From JAICLL01 sp035252155 (GTDB lineage: Bacteria; Planctomycetota; Planctomycetia; Pirellulales; JAICIG01), in assembly GCA_035252155.1 (NCBI GenBank), contig DATFDL010000569.1, positions 1-18,058 on the forward strand: a DNA stretch of 18,058 nucleotides. The letters run 5' to 3'. Both the position numbers and the translations under genes were made by a program. Shown here piece after piece: positions 14,032 to 18,058 of this stretch. The number at the start of each line of letters is the position of its first letter. The first letter of the stretch is position 1. The notes beneath the pieces are model-generated. The model made no database searches, was not told where the DNA came from, and saw only the letters and a list, made by a program, of their open reading frames with translations.

Positions 14032-14877
14032 TCAGCGATCCACCGGGGCAAGCCCGGCGGTGGCGGAGCGGAGCAGATCCAATTCGGCCCAGATCAGCGG
14101 ATGATCCGAGGCCCCGTTGTCGAGCATGCCTGCGTCGATCGTTTTCAGCCCGCGGGTCAAGATCCAATCGATGTGCGGCGGCGTCTGGTCGCCCATTACT
14201 TCGGCCAGCGGATCGCACACGCCGGGCTGCGACCGCAGTCGTTCGATTTGCGGGTCGGTCTGCGTGCAATTCAAGTCGCCCAGCAGGATGGCTGGCTCGG
14301 CCAATGCCAAAAACAGCTCGCCCACCGCGCGCAATTGGCTGTTCCGTTCGTCATCGGAACGATCGAGATGCGTGAGGACGACATGAATATCGCGGTCGCC
14401 ATGCTGGGCCGTGAGCAGCACGGCATTGCGACAACTGTGACTGAGTCGCTGGCGTAACGGCACGGTCTGCCACGACGTGACGCACAGCGACGACAGCACG
14501 GCGTTGCCAAACCGAAAGCGCCACCAGCGTTCTTCGGTCGGAGCGAACAGCCAACCCATCCGCAGCCGCCGCGCGAGGGTCTCGGCCTGGCAATCGCTTC
14601 GCCACAGATCGCCGTGGACCTCGTTGAGCGCCGCCAGGTCGAGCCCGGTCAGGGCTTCTGCGGTGGGCGACAAGTCGCGACTGCCCGTGCGGCCGACGCC
14701 GCCATGAATGTTGAACGTGCCGACGCGGAACGTACCGCCCTGAGTCGAGGTCGCCGCCACTTGGCCGATCAATGATGTGCCGGCGTCGGCCCCGCAGGGT
14801 CGCCGTTGATAACCGCTGTAGCCGACGAACAACGCCAGCCCCGCGGCCAACAGCAACCCTCTTGTACGCGCTCGCAT
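14032..14877 (-). CDS. Membrane-anchored endonuclease/exonuclease/phosphatase-fold protein
   Basis: A 281-residue protein with an N-terminal hydrophobic segment (RGLLLAAGLALFVGYSGY, about 6-23), then an EEP-fold domain. The hallmark residues are present: Asn56 in GTFNIHGG, Glu86 in NEV, His170 in THLD, Asp201 and Asn203 in LLGDLN, and Asp258-His259 in GASDHP. These bind metal and cleave phosphodiester or phosphate bonds. The substrate could be nucleic acid, a phospholipid or a sugar phosphate; the sequence does not tell. The membrane anchor suggests action outside the cytoplasm. The last residues, GLAPVDR, come from a palindrome at 14040-14063, so the C-terminus may have been altered by a repeat. 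The ribosome binding site is weak. Confidence 0.85.
   Translation of the reverse strand: MRARTRGLLLAAGLALFVGYSGYQRRPCGADAGTSLIGQVAATSTQGGTFRVGTFNIHGGVGRTGSRDLSPTAEALTGLDLAALNEVHGDLWRSDCQAETLARRLRMGWLFAPTEERWWRFRFGNAVLSSLCVTSWQTVPLRQRLSHSCRNAVLLTAQHGDRDIHVVLTHLDRSDDERNSQLRAVGELFLALAEPAILLGDLNCTQTDPQIERLRSQPGVCDPLAEVMGDQTPPHIDWILTRGLKTIDAGMLDNGASDHPLIWAELDLLRSATAGLAPVDR
14040..14063. repeat. Hairpin at the 3' end of the EEP-fold gene
   Basis: CCACCG at the left pairs with CGGTGG at the right, around an inner GGGCAAGCCC-type stem. It spans the last codons before the stop at 14034-14032. Its core resembles the hairpin at 13876-13896. Confidence 0.5.
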
Positions 14878-14945
14878 CGCAGGTGGCGATTCGGTGAGAG
14901 TATTCAGGGTATGTTGATGGCTATGTGCTTCCAGAAATCACCTAA

Positions 14946-15134
14946 GGGTGCCACGGCATCCGCCGCGGCGCGGTTGACATCAATCCCGCGCGCGACGCAA
15001 CTCGCCGCGGCGGACGCCGTGCAGCACCGTCTTCAAGGTCGGGCCAAGAGGCAGATCGGCACGGCGTCCATCGCAGCGACTGCGCTTGTGCAAATTGCGA
15101 AGCCACTCGCGCTGCGACGGATGCCGTGGCACCC
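14946..15134. repeat. 189-bp unit bounded by 17-bp perfect inverted repeats
   Basis: GGGTGCCACGGCATCCG at 14946-14962 is exactly inverted at 15118-15134. The interior carries most of a short open frame on the minus strand. In layout, though not in sequence, it parallels the unit at 924-1095. The region lies between the EEP-fold gene start and the GT9 stop. Confidence 0.6.
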
Positions 15135-15153
15135 AGTCCCGTCCTTCCCTCAA
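14980..15153 (-). CDS. Possible small protein, unknown
   Basis: A 57-codon frame from TTG 15153-15151 encodes REGRDWVPRHPSQREWLRNL, then HKRSRCDGRRADLPLGPTLK and TVLHGVRRGELRRARD. It is basic and probably helical. Third positions are GC-rich as in real genes here, but there is no convincing ribosome binding site and the start is a TTG. It follows the GT9 stop by about 20 bases on the same strand. Part of it (VPRHP) is encoded by the inverted-repeat arm. No family recognised. It could equally be a remnant carried by the repeat unit. Confidence 0.3.
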   Translation of the reverse strand: MREGRDWVPRHPSQREWLRNLHKRSRCDGRRADLPLGPTLKTVLHGVRRGELRRARD

Positions 15154-15173
15154 GTGGTTTTCAAGTAGAAGAC

Positions 15174-16274
15174 TCAGGCCGCTCGGCGGATCGCTTCGCG
15201 CGGTTGTGCCAGGCGCGAGAGCACACGTGCAAAAACCCGCTCGACGCTGATCTCGTCGAGGCACAAGGGCGGGTCGTATTTCAACGGGCAGCGGCGCGCG
15301 AAGCAGGGCGAACAACTAAGATGGCGCTGGAGCACCGCCGCGTCGCTCGCATAGGGGCCGGTGCGCAGGGCGTGCGACGGACCAAACAGGCCGACCACCG
15401 GTGTGCCCACCGCCACGGCCAAATGCAGCACGCCCGAGTCGCCGCTCACCATCACCGCCGCCCGCGCCAGCAGCACCGAGGCGGCCAAGGAGCGAAATCG
15501 CCCGTCGGCCCGCCAAACCGCCTCGCCCAACGGCTCGGCCACTTCATCGCAGATCGAGTGAGAGCCGGTGCCGCCGACCAAGACCACGCGCACGTCCGGC
15601 TGTCGGAGTAACCGCCGCGCGAGCTGAGTATACTTCTCAGGCGGCCAGCGGTGCGAGCTGTGCGGCCCATCGGGGTTGAGCGCCACCAATCGCTGATCGG
15701 GGCGGAAGCCGCGCCGCCGGCACCAGGCATCGACAGCGGCCACATCGGCGGCAGTCGGATGAAGCTCAAAGAGGCCGGGCCCCTCGGCCGATTCGTGCGG
15801 CGCGGCGTCGGTTAAATAGGGTCGCTTCAGGGGCGGTCCGTGCGATTGGCTGGTCAGCCGCGCCGCCAGCGCCAGATTGCGCTCGACCGCATGCAGCTCG
15901 AGCGTATCGAGAGGCACGCAATCGTTGTAAAACAGATGAGCAAGTTCGAGCGACGGCCGGTAGCCGATCCGCCGAGCGGCGCCGCTTAGCCCGGCCACCA
16001 GGCCGCTGCGCCAACTCGCTTGGAAGTCGATGGCCACGTCGCAACCCGCCTGCCGCACGCGCCGGGCAAACTCGCCAAACCCCCGCCACCGCCGGCGGTC
16101 CCAGCCAATCACGTCGTCGAGCCAGGGCTGGGCTTGCAGCAGATCGGCATACGCTTCGTCGACGGCCCAGACCAGCCGGGCGCGCGGGTGCGCGGCCCGA
16201 ATCGAGCGGGCGGCCGGCAAGGCGTGGATAATCTCGCCCAACGAGTCGAGTTGGACAATTAAAATCTGTGTCAT
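15174..16274 (-). CDS. GT9-family glycosyltransferase, heptosyltransferase-like
   Basis: A 366-residue protein of two Rossmann-like halves. The N-terminus MTQILIVQLDSLGEIIHALP has the GT9 donor or acceptor loop, with DSLGE where heptosyltransferases usually have R-x-GD. The C-terminal half has LNPDGPHSSHRWPPEKYTQL at about 199-218 and VSGDSGVLHLAVAVGTPVVG with LFGPS at 276-300, the nucleotide-sugar site. It ends with the cysteine pattern CSPCFARRCPLKYDPPLCL common in this family. It probably transfers a heptose or related sugar to an outer-membrane glycolipid on the cytoplasmic side. Planctomycetes carry LPS-type genes, so the role is plausible. Start ATG 16274; no strong ribosome binding site. 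Confidence 0.88.
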   Translation of the reverse strand: MTQILIVQLDSLGEIIHALPAARSIRAAHPRARLVWAVDEAYADLLQAQPWLDDVIGWDRRRWRGFGEFARRVRQAGCDVAIDFQASWRSGLVAGLSGAARRIGYRPSLELAHLFYNDCVPLDTLELHAVERNLALAARLTSQSHGPPLKRPYLTDAAPHESAEGPGLFELHPTAADVAAVDAWCRRRGFRPDQRLVALNPDGPHSSHRWPPEKYTQLARRLLRQPDVRVVLVGGTGSHSICDEVAEPLGEAVWRADGRFRSLAASVLLARAAVMVSGDSGVLHLAVAVGTPVVGLFGPSHALRTGPYASDAAVLQRHLSCSPCFARRCPLKYDPPLCLDEISVERVFARVLSRLAQPREAIRRAA

Positions 16275-16411
16275 CGGTTGCGTAATAGCCGACCGTCGAG
16301 GCGGTAAAAATCGCGGGCGGGGATTGTCTCAAATCGGCCCCAGCCCGGCAACACCGCTTCGGGGTAGCCGGGAAGTATCCTAACAGTGTGGTGCTCGTGC
16401 GCAAAATGACG

Positions 16412-16471
16412 CTAACCCAAAGCGCAAGCGAGGCAGAATCGGGCAATTTCCTCGCTTGCGCTTCGGGTTAG
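16412..16471. repeat. 60-bp palindromic repeat (CTAACCC type)
   Basis: Arms 16412-16433 and 16450-16471 are 22-base inverted copies with one mismatch. They contain AGCGCAAGCGAGG on one side and its inverse on the other, around a 16-base centre. Non-coding. It lies in the gap between the divergent GT9 and GlmU-like genes. Confidence 0.75.
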
Positions 16472-16536
16472 TGTGGGCCAACACTACCTGTGGCGTTGAC
16501 CCGACCGCCTTCGGTAACCTAAAAAAGCTTGTTAGT

Positions 16537-16613
16537 CGGTGGCTGGGGCAGAGGCTTGCCGATGCCCGGCTCGCACAGACCGGGGCATCGCTTAGACTCT
16601 GCCCCAGCCACCG
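16537..16613. repeat. 77-bp nested palindrome before the GlmU-like gene
   Basis: CGGTGGCTGGGGCAGAG (16537-16553) is exactly inverted at 16597-16613. Inside is a second stem, CGATGCCC (16560-16567) with GGGCATCG (16583-16590). The element ends about 40 bases before the ATG at 16653, so it lies in or near the leader of that gene. With the element at 16412-16471 it accounts for much of the 378-base gap 16275-16652, which otherwise holds no gene. Confidence 0.75.
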
Positions 16614-16652
16614 CGTTTCGCACGAAACGCCGGAAACTCCCCGTTGCCGCCC

Positions 16653-17936
16653 ATGGTTGTCCTCTTCGAAGACGAACAAGTCAGCGATCTCTATCCGATC
16701 ACCATCGGCAAGCCGGCCTACACGATCGGCTGTGGATCGTTTCGGCTGCTCGATCGCGTGGCCGAACTGGGCGGGACGGTGCATGCGGTGGTGCGTCCAT
16801 ATTTGCGCGAGTTCCGCCAGACCGAGCCGCCACGAACCGGGGTGGCGGGGGCGGTCTATGTGAACGCCCGGCTGGTGCCCTCGGTGGCCGCGCTCGAAGT
16901 CCTTAAAAAGCTGATCGCCGCCGGCCGGCCCGGTGTGGCGCTGGCCAGCGATGAATTTCGCCCCCGCGATTCGGTCCCCACGGCACCCCGAGGCGGATCG
17001 CAGGGTTATGATGGGCAGATCGCCGCGGCCGTGTTGCCCGCCGACGCCGTCTTGCCGCCCGACGACGCCACCGCACAAGAGCTGGCGGCGTGGCTCGTCA
17101 AATTGCGGCTGGCCAAGCTCGACGCGCCGCGACTGCCGCTCTTCGACTATCCGCATGATGTTATCCGCCACCATCTAACCACCCTGGCCGGAAATCTCGA
17201 AAGGCGACTCGCCACCGGCGATTATCGCGAGGTTGCCGACGGCGTTTTCGCCGCCGAAGGCGCGCAGCTCGGGCAGTATGTGGTGACCGAGACGCGCGGC
17301 GGACCGATTCTGATCGACCAGCGGGCCACGATCGGGCCGCACTGTTTTCTGCGCGGGCCGGCGTATGTCGGCGTCGATGCCCGGGTGATCGAACAATCGG
17401 CCATCAAAGACGCCGTGGCACTGGGCCACACCACCAAGGTCGGCGGCGAGGTCGAAGGCGCGGTGATCGAGCCTTTTACCAACAAGCAGCACCACGGCTT
17501 TTTGGGACACAGTTATCTCGGCAGTTGGGTCAATCTGGGCGCCGGCACTTGCAACAGCGACTTGAAGAACACCTACGGCCCGGTCAACATGGAATATCAC
17601 GGCCGCAAGGTGGCCACCGGAATGCAGTTTCTTGGGGCGATCGTCGGCGATTACGCGAAGACGGCAATCAACACAGGCATCTTCACCGGCAAAACCATTG
17701 GCGCGTGCAGCATGGTTTATGGTTTTGTGACGACCAACGTGCCGAGCTTTACCAACTATGCTCGCTTGTTCGGGCAGGTGACCGAGGCGCCGGTCGACGT
17801 AATGGCGGCCACACAAGCGCGGATGTTTGCCCGACGGAAGGTCGAGCAACGTCCGTGCGACGTACAATTGCTGCACGATATGTACGAGCTCACCCGCCAC
17901 GAACGCCAGTTGGCCGGCGAGCCGCTGTCGCTCTGA
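16653..17936 (+). CDS. Alternative GlmU-like bifunctional sugar nucleotidyltransferase/acetyltransferase
   Basis: A 427-residue protein from ATG 16653 (TTG 16644 is an alternative). The N-terminal part, about 1-190, corresponds to the nucleotidyltransferase-like domain of the alternative bacterial GlmU family, starting VLFEDEQVSDLYPITIGKPA. The C-terminal part, about 210-390, is a left-handed beta-helix of hexapeptide repeats. It includes ILIDQRATIGPHCFLRGPAY, NKQHHGFLGHSYLGSWVNLG, AGTCNSDLKNTYG and MQFLGAIVGDYAKTAINTGI. Family members are thought to make UDP-N-acetylglucosamine or a related sugar nucleotide for cell-envelope synthesis. The usual Arg residues of the opening TRP and RxG motifs appear here as Lys and Cys, so the first activity is less certain. 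It diverges from the GT9 gene. Confidence 0.82.
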   Translation: MVVLFEDEQVSDLYPITIGKPAYTIGCGSFRLLDRVAELGGTVHAVVRPYLREFRQTEPPRTGVAGAVYVNARLVPSVAALEVLKKLIAAGRPGVALASDEFRPRDSVPTAPRGGSQGYDGQIAAAVLPADAVLPPDDATAQELAAWLVKLRLAKLDAPRLPLFDYPHDVIRHHLTTLAGNLERRLATGDYREVADGVFAAEGAQLGQYVVTETRGGPILIDQRATIGPHCFLRGPAYVGVDARVIEQSAIKDAVALGHTTKVGGEVEGAVIEPFTNKQHHGFLGHSYLGSWVNLGAGTCNSDLKNTYGPVNMEYHGRKVATGMQFLGAIVGDYAKTAINTGIFTGKTIGACSMVYGFVTTNVPSFTNYARLFGQVTEAPVDVMAATQARMFARRKVEQRPCDVQLLHDMYELTRHERQLAGEPLSL

Positions 17937-17976
17937 GGAGGCATTAGAAATAAATCAAGTGACATCCCTTCGCTGT

Positions 17977-18058
17977 CTGTAGGGAATGCCCTCCGTGGCG
18001 TTCCGCGAGCTGCGATTCGACGTCGCGCCGCCCTCCGCGGAACGCCACGGAGGGCGTT
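17977..18058. repeat. Nested palindromic repeat, copy 2 (cut by window edge)
   Basis: This is the same family and orientation as 2242-2335. The left arm starts CTGTAGGGAATGCCCTCCG, a 34-base centre lies at 18005-18038, and the right arm starts GGAACGCCACGGAGGGCG and runs off the window. The centre keeps TCGACG-CGCGCCGCCC-like blocks shared with copy 1. Bases 17937-17976 before it hold nothing I can identify. Confidence 0.85.

Noticed and set aside
1..18058. CRISPR array, prophage genes, toxin-antitoxin or restriction systems.
   Set aside because: No regularly spaced direct repeats with unique spacers were seen. No phage structural, nuclease-methylase or small toxin-antitoxin pair was recognised. 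The repeats present are palindromic and dispersed.

Overview
The window is GC-rich DNA from a bacterium that looks like a planctomycete, probably of the Pirellulales type. Four things suggest this. A planctomycete-type ECF sigma factor sits directly before a Ser/Thr kinase with an N-terminal zinc ribbon and a long multi-pass membrane tail. There is a DUF4214 remnant. Secreted or membrane-anchored hydrolases are common. Palindromic intergenic repeats are very dense. The assignment is inferred from gene content; no marker gene such as 16S rRNA is present.

Layout. 1-301 (-): 5' part of a NUDIX hydrolase, cut by the window edge. 447-832 (+): a guanidine-III-like riboswitch followed by an SMR-family guanidinium exporter (Gdx/SugE type). 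833-1662: accessory DNA, with a 172-bp unit bounded by 22-bp inverted repeats and an internally deleted IS3-family element. 1663-2007 (+): an unknown protein directly beside the IS end. 2069-2185 (-): tRNA-Cys(GCA) with a good sigma70-type promoter. 2242-2335: a nested palindromic repeat whose second copy closes the window at 17977. 2519-3874 (+): secreted M20 amidohydrolase. 3973-8451 (+): two coupled small membrane proteins, the ECF sigma factor and the kinase. 8478-9362 (-): SDR oxidoreductase of the 2,4-dienoyl-CoA reductase type. 9546-11504 (+): GT39-like membrane glycosyltransferase interrupted in frame by a palindromic repeat. 11510-12221: two gene remnants. 12307-13820 (-): M28/glutaminyl-cyclase-like peptidase coupled to a membrane protein. 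14032-14877 (-): membrane-anchored endonuclease/exonuclease/phosphatase-fold protein. 14980-15153 (-): possible small ORF inside an inverted-repeat unit. 15174-16274 (-): heptosyltransferase-like GT9. 16653-17936 (+): bifunctional alternative GlmU-like protein.

How the genes relate. Three groups look functionally linked. The riboswitch and exporter form a guanidine detoxification unit. The sigma factor and kinase form a probable signalling pair. The GT39, GT9 and GlmU-like genes all concern envelope glycans or sugar nucleotides, but they are not in one operon. The rest looks like a mosaic of single genes separated by repeats.

I did not find a clearly new multi-gene system. The least explained content is the set of nested palindromes and inverted-repeat-bounded units, at least eight in 18 kb. 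One is translated inside a glycosyltransferase and another reaches the end of a coding sequence. The riboswitch, which relocates the exporter start codon, is the best-supported functional find.
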